Below are positions 8,639 to 17,308 of a DNA stretch of 64,000 bases, one piece after another (within the stretch, counting starts at the first letter, position 1; every line of letters starts with the position of its first letter). A model generated the notes under the pieces. The model searched no databases and had not been told where the DNA came from. It saw only the letters and a program-made list of their open reading frames with translations. The translations under genes were made by a program, and so were the position numbers. This DNA is from CAVVEC01 sp963770485 (GTDB taxonomy: Bacteria; Acidobacteriota; Terriglobia; Terriglobales; Acidobacteriaceae). The stretch covers positions 124,001 through 188,000 of the forward strand of contig CAVYPX010000012.1 of NCBI GenBank assembly GCA_963770485.1, in the 5' to 3' direction.

Positions 8639-9205
8639 ATGAGGCTTAGCTTTTGGTTTGCGCGCATTACAGCACTCGCTATGGCTTCGGCTGCGTGGTT
8701 CACGCCAGCAATGAATGCTCAAACCGTGATAAGCAACGAGTCTCTCGTCTCTTCGACTTTCGTGGTAAATAGAAAGAGCAGTATGGCATCGTGCACGGGA
8801 TACCACTGCACTGCCAAACCAGCACCCATGTTCAAACCCATCCACGTCACCTGTCCGGCTGCGATGGCAAAGACCTGCACTCTACACATTGCCCTTGATT
8901 CTAAGACGGAGATATCTCCCTATGCGAAGGGTAGGTACCAGTTCCTGCTGGACGGGGCGGCCCCTATGCCGGGACCAACGGATGAGCACGGATTTTATCT
9001 CTTTACCTTATACGTCGCGGGAGAGTACTACCCTGAGGAGGAGCGGCAAAGTTACCCCGCCACAGTGGTTGGTAAAGTTACAAACTCGCAGTCCAAGGAT
9101 CACAAACTCGAGGTGAGCGTAGCGTGCACAGACGCCGCCGGGCTAGGTCTTTGTGCGGCGACGGCCCATTGGTCCACGATGAGAATCGACGTGTTCGAGC
9201 CCTGA
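8639..9205 (+). CDS. Secreted protein of unknown function
   Basis: A 188-residue protein. ATG 8639 is preceded by AAGGAG at good spacing and gives a clean signal peptide (RLSFWFARITALAMASAAWFTPAMNA, cleavage near residue 27); a longer frame from 8588 would lose it. The mature part has several Cys (CTGYHC, TCPAAMAKTCTL, SVACTD, GLGLCAA), consistent with disulphides in the periplasm or outside the cell, and looks beta-rich. I do not recognise the family. A possible -10 (TACAAT) lies at 8584-8589 with no convincing -35. Confidence 0.75.
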   Translation: MRLSFWFARITALAMASAAWFTPAMNAQTVISNESLVSSTFVVNRKSSMASCTGYHCTAKPAPMFKPIHVTCPAAMAKTCTLHIALDSKTEISPYAKGRYQFLLDGAAPMPGPTDEHGFYLFTLYVAGEYYPEEERQSYPATVVGKVTNSQSKDHKLEVSVACTDAAGLGLCAATAHWSTMRIDVFEP

Positions 9206-9232
9206 GAGACACGCCGCCCGAACCCACCGGTC

Positions 9233-10027
9233 TCAATCGGCAATGGAAACTGCGGCGGGATCCGTCGCCAATTTTTCTTGCGCGTTCCACAGCCCGAACA
9301 AATCTCCATTCGTCACTCGGACCAGCGCGGGTTGATTCGCAATCGACTCAAAAACAGACTCCAATATTTCCCACTGGCCGAGTCCATCAATTTCCCAGCT
9401 ATGCATGTATAAGTGCGCGATCCCCCCGTGTTCTGCCACATGATCGACCACGCGCCGGAAATGCTGCGGCCAGAGCGCAGCTCCTTTGTAGATCGTCCAA
9501 TACTTCCATGCCCCGGAAAAATTTCGCTCTAGCAGCGCGTGCCGCATCTGCACCATGCGGCTGTGCGAGTAAGCTTGTGAGCTTACGCCCCAGAGGAACG
9601 GATGATCGGGGAACTCGTGCAGATTGAACAGACAGGTTCGCGCCCCCCAAAAACCCGCTCTCTTAACCAACCCGGCTGTCGCACGATCGAACTTCCCCTT
9701 CGGATAACAAAACGCTATGGCCGGCTTGCCTGTGAGATCTTCCAGCCATTTCTTGCAATCCACAATTTCCGCCTTCGCAGTGTTTTCCGGCAGCGAAGGG
9801 AGCGGAACATGATTCATGGTATGCCCGCCCAACTCGAAGGTTCCGGAGAGTTGCCGCAAAAGACTGGGAGCCATGACTTCCCGTTCGGGATTCCTGGCAG
9901 GAACATAAAACGTTGCCTTCAGCCCGTACTTCTGGAGGAGTCCCGCAGTCCTCAGATCAGTCGGATGCCCATCATCCACGCTGATCGTCACGAATGCGCG
10001 ATGAGCCAATAGTGCGGAGCTACTCAT
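9233..10027 (-). CDS. Polysaccharide deacetylase family protein (NodB homology, CE4)
   Basis: A 264-residue protein with NodB motifs: SVDDGHPTD (motif 1, catalytic base and metal Asp), GGHTMNHVPLPSL (motif 2, two metal-binding His), and FCYPKGKFD (motif 3, the usual RxPY replaced by CYPKG). Such proteins remove N-acetyl or related groups from glycans. The CYPKG form is common among deacetylases near glycan biosynthesis genes. ATG at 10027 has GGGAAG upstream; ATG at 10054 is a weaker alternative. No signal peptide is seen. The next gene upstream (10198-11355) runs in the same direction, so the two may be co-transcribed. Confidence 0.88.
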   Translation of the reverse strand: MSSSALLAHRAFVTISVDDGHPTDLRTAGLLQKYGLKATFYVPARNPEREVMAPSLLRQLSGTFELGGHTMNHVPLPSLPENTAKAEIVDCKKWLEDLTGKPAIAFCYPKGKFDRATAGLVKRAGFWGARTCLFNLHEFPDHPFLWGVSSQAYSHSRMVQMRHALLERNFSGAWKYWTIYKGAALWPQHFRRVVDHVAEHGGIAHLYMHSWEIDGLGQWEILESVFESIANQPALVRVTNGDLFGLWNAQEKLATDPAAVSIAD

Positions 10028-10197
10028 CTCAACACTTCCCTCTGCCACTCCCATTCCGGTAGACGCGCCCCGGCCTAAAAGCCCTCAGCGGCTAAAGCCG
10101 ATTCATCATTGTCCCCCAGGCGGCATGACTAAAGCCATGCCCTACCCAAAACCAAACGCGCGTGATGGGACGCAAGTTCATCCAAACTTACGCTCCA

Positions 10198-11355
10198 CTA
10201 CAAGCTGGAATCACCATCAAAAAGCGAGGGTTCCCAGACGGCTGGGTTTTTCAGTCTCTCTGCCAGCGCCGGATCATTGGCTTTGTAGTAGTAAACCCAG
10301 TTGGGCAGGGGACGCCGGTGCGGAGAAGCGCGTTCCAGTTTTCTTTCCAAAGCTGGAGCAAAACCAATCAGTTCTAGCATGTGGATGCACTCTTGCCGGC
10401 AGCGATCGATGGCCGTCTGAAGCATGGGCATAAGCACGTCCAGCGCGCTTTCCTGCTCCAGACATTGAAAATCGGCCAACCGCACGCGCGTAAGCCCGGC
10501 TTCCGGATTATCCTGGCGCAGGAATACCGCGTACGCCGCGAGCCCGGCGTTGCCTTCCACTATGTAGATCCATGCTGCGTTTTGCAGCAAAGGAAACTTG
10601 AAGTGCCACTCCAGCACTTCCCGGCTGCGAACGGCGAGCAGCAGGTTGGATTTCTTCTTTCTCAGGGCCGCCCAGAATGCATCGAAGCGATCGTCGAAGC
10701 CGGCGCATAGGAGCACCTCAACTGCGTTCCCGTTTCCCTGGAAGCGACTTCTCCTGAGCTGGTCGCGTAGAAATAGGCCCGTGGAAACTGGATAGCTCAA
10801 GGGCTTGGCCATCGTTCCGCCCTTTTTCCGCAAGAAACTCTCGGCGAAGCCCTGGTGATGGGTAATCCAAAATAGCGTCCGATCCCAGGCTCCCACGGGC
10901 ACGTGCACACCCTCAAAAATACTGTAGGCGGGCGCGGCCTGCGAATTTACCGTCGTGTTCAGAAAGAGATCGACGTTGGGCTGTTGGAAATACGTTCCCA
11001 AAAGCAGCGGGGAATACGTGCGATAATCCGTATCCACAACCCACGCTCGGGTGGTTGCTGCGAGCAGTTTCTTGCCTTCGAATTCGTAATGCAGGGGAAT
11101 ATTTCCGAGATAGCCAGAGATGGCGCCGTCGCTATTCTCCAGCACCCATCCGATGGGGAACTTGTCTTTGATTTCACGGTAGGCGGGATTGTTTATCCAG
11201 AGATGCATCCATCCCGGATAGGTCTCGGTCTGCAGGTGGAATTTCGACGCCAGCGCAGCTACCTGGGAGTAATCCTCAAAGCGAACCTCCCGCAATCTCA
11301 GCGGTTTCTGCGATCGAGGGATGGAGGCGGGTTGAATTTGAGGATCGGTACTCAT
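10198..11355 (-). CDS. GNAT-fold acyltransferase-like protein
   Basis: A protein of about 385 residues (start at ATG 11355; ATG 11379 also possible). The N-terminal half opens with LRLREVRFEDYSQVAALASKF and contains GWVLENSDGAISGYLGNIPLHYEFEGKKLLAATTRAWVVDTDYR, which reads like a GNAT N-acyltransferase core; the C-terminal half looks like a second, degenerate GNAT lobe (YIVEGNAGLAAYAVFLRQ). Similar double-lobed proteins sit in exopolysaccharide and exosortase loci. Divergent from the NRPS genes, same direction as the deacetylase. Function and substrate are not known. Confidence 0.6.
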   Translation of the reverse strand: MSTDPQIQPASIPRSQKPLRLREVRFEDYSQVAALASKFHLQTETYPGWMHLWINNPAYREIKDKFPIGWVLENSDGAISGYLGNIPLHYEFEGKKLLAATTRAWVVDTDYRTYSPLLLGTYFQQPNVDLFLNTTVNSQAAPAYSIFEGVHVPVGAWDRTLFWITHHQGFAESFLRKKGGTMAKPLSYPVSTGLFLRDQLRRSRFQGNGNAVEVLLCAGFDDRFDAFWAALRKKKSNLLLAVRSREVLEWHFKFPLLQNAAWIYIVEGNAGLAAYAVFLRQDNPEAGLTRVRLADFQCLEQESALDVLMPMLQTAIDRCRQECIHMLELIGFAPALERKLERASPHRRPLPNWVYYYKANDPALAERLKNPAVWEPSLFDGDSSL

Positions 11356-11496
11356 GAGTACGGCATACGGCGAGCGCAACTATACCACAGCAAACCTGAG
11401 CTACGACGACCAACCCCGCCTTTTCACCGCCAGCCAATGCGCTGGCCAAACTGACTTCGGCCAAAGGAATTCAGGCTCGTCCTGCCAAAACTCGTC

Positions 11497-11502
11497 TATA
11501 AT
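11497..11502 (+). promoter_or_regulatory. Candidate -10 element upstream of the NRPS-like operon
   Basis: A perfect TATAAT lies about 95 bases before the A-T gene at 11598, in the divergent gap with the GNAT-like gene. No good -35 is seen at the usual distance, so this is a weak call. Confidence 0.35.
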
Positions 11503-11597
11503 GCCGTCAACAGTTGGAAAGGTGTGCGCCCAGCCTTATGCCCCCAGGTAACGCTCTGGTCCCTCCTAAGTGCTAGGCCTCAAACGGTTCGTTAAGT

Positions 11598-13481
11598 ATG
11601 GAGAGCAGCACGCAATCAGGTCCTAGCGGCACAGGGGTCTCTGACGGGAAACCGTCGACTCTTTGTGTGCCTGATCGAGTGCAGCGCCAGGCTGCCGTCA
11701 CACCCGACGCTTTGGCCGTATGCGCTGGTTCCGACCGTCTCACATATCGAGAATTAGATCGCCGCTCCAACCAACTGGCGCATCACCTGCGCAGTTTGGG
11801 AGTTATGCCCGGCAGCGTGGTGGGTTTGTGCTTGGAACGCTCGGTAGACTTTCCAGTCGCGGCCTTGGCGATTCTCAAAGCTGGTGGCGCGTATCTGCCG
11901 CTCGAAACCAAGACGCCGAGTCAACGCTTGAAGATGATGTTGAACGCTGCTCAGGTCTCAGTGGTCGTGACCCATTCGAGCGTACTGGGATCGCTGGCGG
12001 GAGACCCGAGAGAGCTGGTTGCCCTTGATCACTGCGCGCCCGAAATAAGCCGCTGCTCCTCCGAAGCGCTGCCGGTTCCTGTAACGCCGGAGCAGCTGGC
12101 GTATGTGATTTTTACCTCGGGCTCGACCGGAACCCCGAAGGCGGTGGCCGTCGGCCATGGCAGCTTGCTGAATTTGTGCGAGTGGCACAACCGCGCTTTT
12201 GGCGTGACTGCGGCGGATCGCGCAACGCAGTTGGCGTCGATTGGGTTCGATGCGGCAGTCTGGGAAGTCTGGCCGTACCTGGTCGCCGGAGCCAGCCTTC
12301 ATCTGGTGGACGATGAGACTCGTACTGATCCCGAGCAACTCCGCGATTGGCTGGTGCGCGAAAGGATCACGGTCAGTTTTGTTCCCACTCCCCTGGCCGA
12401 GCGGATGCTGAAGCTGGCATGGCCAAGAGAAACCGCTCTGCGCTTCCTGCTGACCGGCGCCGATACTCTGCACCAATATCCGCCGGCAACCCTGCCCTTC
12501 GCCGTAGTCAACAACTATGGGCCCACGGAGTGTACGGTAGTAGCGACTTCGGTAGCCATCTTCCCGCAGAAGTCTGAAGACCGGCTGCCGCCAATCGGCC
12601 GGCCAATCGACAACACCGAGATCTACATTCTTGATAGCAAGATGAAGCAAGTACCCGCCGGAACCATCGGCGAGATCTACATCGGGGGCACGGGCTTGGC
12701 CCGGGGCTATCTGAACGATGCTGAATTGACCGCGGAACGCTTCGTCCGACATCCGTTCAGCGAAGTCGCGAACGCAAGGCTTTATCGAACCGGCGACCTG
12801 GGCTGCTGTCTTCCGGATGGCCAGATCGCCTTTCACGGCCGCGTCGACGATCAGGTCAAGATTCGTGGCTACCGGATCGAACTGAATGAGGTCGTCAGCG
12901 CGCTCAGCCGGCATCCAGCAGTTCGCCAAAGTGTGGTCGTGGCCAGCGAAAATGGCACAGGGGAGAAGCAACTGGTGGCGTACATCGTCCCTCTCGCGAC
13001 CCTTCCACCGATCAGTGAACTCCGGGATTTCCTGGCCAAGGAATTGCCGGACTATATGCTTCCCGCAACATTTGTGAGCCTGGACGCTCTTCCCGTCGGG
13101 CCGAGTGGAAAGGTGAACCGCTTCGCATTGCCCGCACCAAGCGATGAGAACATCCTGCGGGAGGAAACTTTCCTTGGTCCCCGCACTCCCACAGAGCAGC
13201 GCGTGGCTGCGATTGTCGCGTCGCTTCTGGGTTTGAAACGGGTCGGAGTCAGCGACAACTTCTTCTATCTTGGCGGCAATTCATTGTTCGGAACCCAGGT
13301 GATTGCCCGCTTGCGAGACGCTTTCAACGTGGAACTCCCGCTCTTGAAACTATTCGACCACCCCACGGTAGCGGATCTCGCAGCCGAAGTTGAACGGCTG
13401 ATGGTAGCGAAACTCGACACCATGAGCGAAGATGAGGCTCAGCGGTTACTCGCCATGAACACCGAACAAGCCGGCCTATGA
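11598..13481 (+). CDS. Stand-alone NRPS adenylation-thiolation (A-T) protein, predicted leucine-activating
   Basis: A 627-residue two-domain protein. Adenylation motifs are complete: A3 YVIFTSGSTGTPKAVAV (about residue 171), A4 IGFDAAVWEV, A5 NNYGPTEC (about 305), A7 YRTGDL (about 395), A8 GRVDDQVKIRGYRIEL and A10 LPVGPSGKVNR. The carrier domain has FFYLGGNSLFGTQ with the phosphopantetheine Ser near residue 562. Reading the pocket residues by alignment to GrsA PheA gives D-A-W-F-L-G-N-V-V-K, which is a published leucine code. It would load Leu as AMP ester then thioester. There is no condensation or thioesterase domain in the protein. Its stop overlaps the P450 start as ATGA, so the two are coupled. 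Confidence 0.92.
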   Translation: MESSTQSGPSGTGVSDGKPSTLCVPDRVQRQAAVTPDALAVCAGSDRLTYRELDRRSNQLAHHLRSLGVMPGSVVGLCLERSVDFPVAALAILKAGGAYLPLETKTPSQRLKMMLNAAQVSVVVTHSSVLGSLAGDPRELVALDHCAPEISRCSSEALPVPVTPEQLAYVIFTSGSTGTPKAVAVGHGSLLNLCEWHNRAFGVTAADRATQLASIGFDAAVWEVWPYLVAGASLHLVDDETRTDPEQLRDWLVRERITVSFVPTPLAERMLKLAWPRETALRFLLTGADTLHQYPPATLPFAVVNNYGPTECTVVATSVAIFPQKSEDRLPPIGRPIDNTEIYILDSKMKQVPAGTIGEIYIGGTGLARGYLNDAELTAERFVRHPFSEVANARLYRTGDLGCCLPDGQIAFHGRVDDQVKIRGYRIELNEVVSALSRHPAVRQSVVVASENGTGEKQLVAYIVPLATLPPISELRDFLAKELPDYMLPATFVSLDALPVGPSGKVNRFALPAPSDENILREETFLGPRTPTEQRVAAIVASLLGLKRVGVSDNFFYLGGNSLFGTQVIARLRDAFNVELPLLKLFDHPTVADLAAEVERLMVAKLDTMSEDEAQRLLAMNTEQAGL

Positions 13482-14743
13482 GCACATCCACCGACGGCGC
13501 TATTTCCAGAAGCTCGGGAGCCAGCGCGCTGAGTCTGTATCATCTCCTCGACCCGGAAGTGCTGGCCAACCCCTATCCTTTGTTTCGCCGTCTACGCACC
13601 GAGGACCCGGTCCACTGGGACGCTTTCCTCCACACCTGGGTCGTAACCCGCTATGTGGATGTGATGGAGGTCTTGCACGCCTTCTCGGCGGAGCGCACGC
13701 ACACACCGCAAAAACTGAAAGCCATGGGACTGGCGGAGATGAGTCCCATCGCCCAGTTGATGGTGAGGCTGATGCTCTTCATGGATCCGCCGGCGCATAC
13801 CCGGCTGCGTGCTCTGGCATCGCACGCGTTCAGCCCCGCCCGGGTCGAGGTGTTGCGGTCGCACATTCGAGAGATCGTAAACCGGCTGCTGGACGCGGTG
13901 CAGTCTAAAGGTCAGATGGACATCATTCGGGATCTGGCTGAGCCGCTGCCGGCCATCGTAACGGCTGAAATGCTTGGCGTTCCAGTGAGTGACCGCCATC
14001 AGCTAAAAGCATGGTCTGCTGACTTCGCAGAAATGCTGGGAAACTTTCAGCACAACCCCGAGCACGCTCCGCGCATGTTGCGCACCGTACAAGACATGAC
14101 CGCCTATTTTCGCGATCGCATTCGAGAGCTGAAAGACATTCCACGAGAGGGTTTGGTCCACTCCCTCATGACGGCGGAAGTGGATGGCGACCGGCTGACC
14201 GAGGAAGAAGTTGTCGCCAACAGCATCGTGACCATGGTCGGCGGTCTGGAGACGACAACCAATCTGATTGGCAACGGTGTGCTCACCCTGTTGCGCAATC
14301 CCGGAGAAATGAAAAGACTGCCGGAAGACCTGTCTTTGATCCCCGCTGCCGTGGAGGAAATGCTGCGCTACGAAAGTCCCAGCCAGCATACCGGGCGGCT
14401 GGCTCCGGAAGACGTGGAACTTGGCGGCAGAGTGATCCGCAAGGGACAAGCGGTCATGGCCGTGATGGCGGCGGCGAACCGCGACCCGGAGCGATTCCCT
14501 GATCCCGACCGTTTTGATGTTGCTCGTGCAGATAATCGGCACCTCGCTTTCGGATACGCTGCTCATTTCTGTTTCGGTGCGGCGCTCGCGCGCGTGGAAG
14601 GGCAGGAAGCGTTTGAGGCCATTGTTCGGCGTTTGCCTGAACTGGAGTTGCAGCCGGGCCCCCTTGTCTGGCGCAATAACCTGGGGCTCAGGGGCCTCAC
14701 GGCATTGCCGGTAAGGTTTCAGGCATCTCGCGCCGCGAGTTGA
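13478..14743 (+). CDS. Cytochrome P450 monooxygenase
   Basis: A 421-residue soluble bacterial P450. Key motifs: I-helix GGLETTTNL (acid and Thr for O2 activation), K-helix EEMLR (ExxR), and heme loop FGYAAHFCFGAALAR with the thiolate Cys. It is fused by an ATGA overlap to an A-T carrier protein gene and followed by a condensation gene. P450s in this setting (for example NovI with NovH) hydroxylate the beta-carbon of an aminoacyl group held on the carrier, so beta-hydroxylation of carrier-bound Leu is the leading idea; this is inferred from context, not from active-site residues. Confidence 0.92.
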   Translation: MSTSTDGAISRSSGASALSLYHLLDPEVLANPYPLFRRLRTEDPVHWDAFLHTWVVTRYVDVMEVLHAFSAERTHTPQKLKAMGLAEMSPIAQLMVRLMLFMDPPAHTRLRALASHAFSPARVEVLRSHIREIVNRLLDAVQSKGQMDIIRDLAEPLPAIVTAEMLGVPVSDRHQLKAWSADFAEMLGNFQHNPEHAPRMLRTVQDMTAYFRDRIRELKDIPREGLVHSLMTAEVDGDRLTEEEVVANSIVTMVGGLETTTNLIGNGVLTLLRNPGEMKRLPEDLSLIPAAVEEMLRYESPSQHTGRLAPEDVELGGRVIRKGQAVMAVMAAANRDPERFPDPDRFDVARADNRHLAFGYAAHFCFGAALARVEGQEAFEAIVRRLPELELQPGPLVWRNNLGLRGLTALPVRFQASRAAS

Positions 14744-14777
14744 AATCGCGAGTTGAAAATGAGGATCGGAAACTTGG

Positions 14778-16205
14778 ATGCAGAAGGAACCGCGCCTCTC
14801 CGAGGCCAAGCAGAAACTGCTCGAGATACAGAGGCGGGGCAGCCTTGCACCCGCCGCATCTGAACTGAAGCGCCGTGCGCGCGAAGATCCAGCGCCTTTA
14901 TCGCTCGCACAAGAACAGGTTTGGCGTCTCGATCAGACCGCGAGTAAGGTGGCGCCGCTTCACAACGAATCCATCACTATTCACCGCCACGGCCCCTGCG
15001 ACCCTGCGGTGCTGGAACGAAGCCTGGTGGAAATCATCAGGCGGCACGAGATTTGGCGCACGACCTTTGAATCAGTGAAAGGGCAGCCCGTCCAGATTGT
15101 TCATCCTGCGCCTGCGACTTTCAAATTGCCCGTAGCCGATCTTAGAACGCTGCCGGAAAGCGAACGAGAAAAGAACGCTCTGGATTTGGCGACCGAGGAC
15201 GCCGGGGAGCCTTTCGACCTGAACCGTGGGCCGTTATTTCGAGCCCGGCTCGTCACGCTCGATGATGCCGAGCACCGCCTGTACTTGACCGCGCACCAGA
15301 GCATTGTTGATGGGATCACCGTTTTCGATATTTTTCCTTTCGAGCTGACAACCCTCTACGAAAGTTATGCGGTGGGCAAGCCTTCCCTTTTGCCCGAATT
15401 AGAAACTCAGTATGCAGACTTCGCCTGCTGGCAACGTCGAAGCCTCACTGGCCAGGCAATGGAAAACCAGCTGGCGTACTGGCAAAAGCAACTCGCCGGC
15501 GATTTGCCAATTCTGCGCTGGCCGAGTGAGGGTGCGCGGCCTGCTAATCAGACGTATCGTGGTGCGATGCACCCGTTCAAGCTGACCCGGGAGCTCACAG
15601 GATCTCTCAAAGACCTGGGCCGTCGAGAGGGCGCGACGCTCTTCATGACTTTGCTCGCCGGACTGGTGGCGTTGTTGCACCGCTGCACAGGCCAGGAAGA
15701 TATCATCGTGGGCACCTTGGCGCCTTCAGGCCGCAAACAAATTGAGTTCCAACGATTATTGGGATACTTCCTCAATCCCGTAGCTTTGCGGGCGAATCTA
15801 TCCGGCAATCCTGCGTTTTGCTCGTTACTCCACCAGATGCGCGAAGTAACCCTGGGCGCCATCTCGAATGATGACGTACCGCTCGAACTGATTGCCGAAA
15901 GACTTCAAGTCAAGCCCGATCCCAGCCGCAACCGTTTCTTTACGGTCGCGCTATCGGTCGCGCCCGATGTGCCGCGACTCCCGCCGGGCTGGAGCATGAC
16001 TTATATGGATGTCGAAAGTGGCGGAGCCAGGTGGGATCTGTACCTCGAGATGAGCGATCGCACGGACGGAATGATCGGCCGAGCCCAGTACAACCCTGAC
16101 CTCTTTACCACTGCCGCAATTACTCAGACCCTGGAAGATTTCCGGCTCTTGTTGGAAAAAGTCGCCGCCGATCCGGCACAGCGCCTGAGCAGGCTTACCC
16201 AATGA
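14778..16205 (+). CDS. Stand-alone NRPS condensation-domain protein with altered catalytic motif
   Basis: A 475-residue full-length C domain with both lobes: C1 LSLAQEQVWRLDQ, C2 RRHEIWRTTFE, C4 QYADFACWQR, C5 IVGTLAPSGRKQIEFQRLLGYFLNPVAL, C6 ISNDDVPLELIAERL and C7 PSRNRFFTVAL. The C3 motif is AHQSIVDG: the second His of HHxxxDG, generally taken as catalytic, is Gln. It may condense the carrier-bound amino acid with an outside acceptor or donor, or serve as a recruiting platform for the P450. It starts 34 bases after the P450. No thioesterase or release domain is seen in the locus. Confidence 0.88.
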   Translation: MQKEPRLSEAKQKLLEIQRRGSLAPAASELKRRAREDPAPLSLAQEQVWRLDQTASKVAPLHNESITIHRHGPCDPAVLERSLVEIIRRHEIWRTTFESVKGQPVQIVHPAPATFKLPVADLRTLPESEREKNALDLATEDAGEPFDLNRGPLFRARLVTLDDAEHRLYLTAHQSIVDGITVFDIFPFELTTLYESYAVGKPSLLPELETQYADFACWQRRSLTGQAMENQLAYWQKQLAGDLPILRWPSEGARPANQTYRGAMHPFKLTRELTGSLKDLGRREGATLFMTLLAGLVALLHRCTGQEDIIVGTLAPSGRKQIEFQRLLGYFLNPVALRANLSGNPAFCSLLHQMREVTLGAISNDDVPLELIAERLQVKPDPSRNRFFTVALSVAPDVPRLPPGWSMTYMDVESGGARWDLYLEMSDRTDGMIGRAQYNPDLFTTAAITQTLEDFRLLLEKVAADPAQRLSRLTQ

Positions 16206-16257
16206 TCCACGAACGATGACCCACGAGCGGTGACCCACGAACGATAATCCAGGAACA
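16202..16257 (+). repeat. Four imperfect 14-base tandem repeats overlapping a stop codon
   Basis: Units ATGATCCACGAACG, ATGACCCACGAGCG, GTGACCCACGAACG and ATAATCCAGGAACA follow one another without gaps. The first contains the TGA stop of the condensation gene. The rest of the 200 bases before the cytochrome gene holds only the repeat listed next. Confidence 0.8.
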
Positions 16258-16350
16258 AAGATGATGCCGGTGGAACCCTTCTCGGCAGCCCCTGTTTTCT
16301 TGTAATCTCCCGGCTCCGGTGACATTCTTTCCATATCTTTCACCCTTAGT

Positions 16351-16392
16351 TGTCATTCCGACTGGCTTCAGCCAGGAGGAATCTGCTGTTTT
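16351..16392 (+). repeat. Dispersed repeat family 2 (TGTCATTCCG ... GGAATCTGCT), copy 1
   Basis: The block starts TGTCATTCCGA, has a small GGCTTCAGCC hairpin, and ends GAGGAATCTGCTGTTTTT. The same frame recurs at 36491-36533, and inverted at 30186-30245 and 54027-54116. Here it lies just upstream of the cytochrome c gene. Confidence 0.75.
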
Positions 16393-16410
16393 TGGAGAAA
16401 AAGGAAAAAT

Positions 16411-17298
16411 ATGAGTACCGGCACGACACAGAACCTGCTCCAAACCGGCCCGGCCAGCCGCCGCCGAAGGTTGACCCGCGCACGAGGCGCCGTGCTGCTT
16501 TTGGCGCTGGCCACACCTGCCACTCTTTTTGGTCAAGATCAGAATCCCCTCGCGAACGATGCCAAGGCGGCCAAGGCCGGAGAATTTCAATTCCGCATCA
16601 ACTGCGCGTTCTGTCACGGGCTGGGTGCTCGCGGCGGCGGGCGCGGCCCCGACTTGACCCGAGCGCAGAAGCGCCACGGCAGCCTCGACGCCGATCTTTT
16701 CCGCACCATCAGCCAGGGCGTCCCGGGTACAGCCATGCCCCCGAATGGAACCACCGGGCAGGGGGTTGGAATGACCGACGAGGAAATCTGGCAGGTCATT
16801 ACTTATTTGCGGAGTGTCCAGGCGAAAGCGCCAGCCCAGCCCACCGGAAATGCAGCGCATGGGAAAGAACTTTTCTATGGCGACGCCAATTGTTCCTTAT
16901 GTCACATGGTAGAAGGAAAAGGCGGGCGCCTCGGGCCTGATCTCACGGCTGTCGGCATGGCTCGATCCGTGGCATACATTGTCGAGTCGGTTCGCAATCC
17001 CAGCCGTCGGTTGGCGCAAGGGCTGCAAGAATCCACAAAAGAATTCCCGCAGGAATACGAGACGGTCACAGTGGTAACTGCGGACGGCCGCGAAATCAAG
17101 GGCGTCGCCCTGGACGAGGATAACTTCAGCATTCAAATCATGGATGCGAACGAGCAGATTCATCTGTTCGAAAAAGACGAGCTGCGTTCTTTCAGCAAGA
17201 GCCGCGTATCTCTAATGCCCTCTTACGACACAACTCTTCTGAGCGACAAAGATCTGCAGGACATTGTCGCCTACCTGCTCAGTGTGGGCACGAAATGA
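16411..17298 (+). CDS. Diheme cytochrome c (secreted electron carrier)
   Basis: A 295-residue protein with an Arg-rich N-terminus and hydrophobic stretch (RRRRLTRARGAVLLLALATPATLFG), then two c-type heme sites, CAFCH near residue 69 and CSLCH near residue 161. Each is followed by a GxGPDL loop, and axial Met candidates are present (AMPPNG). The C-terminal part (about 210-270) is a small beta region reading VVTADGREIKGVALDEDNFSIQIMD, of a kind often found in heme proteins paired with PQQ dehydrogenases. AAGGA precedes the ATG. It lies 10 bases before the PQQ dehydrogenase and most likely accepts its electrons in the periplasm. Confidence 0.9.
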   Translation: MSTGTTQNLLQTGPASRRRRLTRARGAVLLLALATPATLFGQDQNPLANDAKAAKAGEFQFRINCAFCHGLGARGGGRGPDLTRAQKRHGSLDADLFRTISQGVPGTAMPPNGTTGQGVGMTDEEIWQVITYLRSVQAKAPAQPTGNAAHGKELFYGDANCSLCHMVEGKGGRLGPDLTAVGMARSVAYIVESVRNPSRRLAQGLQESTKEFPQEYETVTVVTADGREIKGVALDEDNFSIQIMDANEQIHLFEKDELRSFSKSRVSLMPSYDTTLLSDKDLQDIVAYLLSVGTK

Positions 17299-17308
17299 GG
17301 GTTCAGGC

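Noticed and set aside
16206..16860. Reverse-strand frame of 221 codons opposite the cytochrome gene
   Set aside because: No domain features, and it runs through tandem and dispersed repeats.
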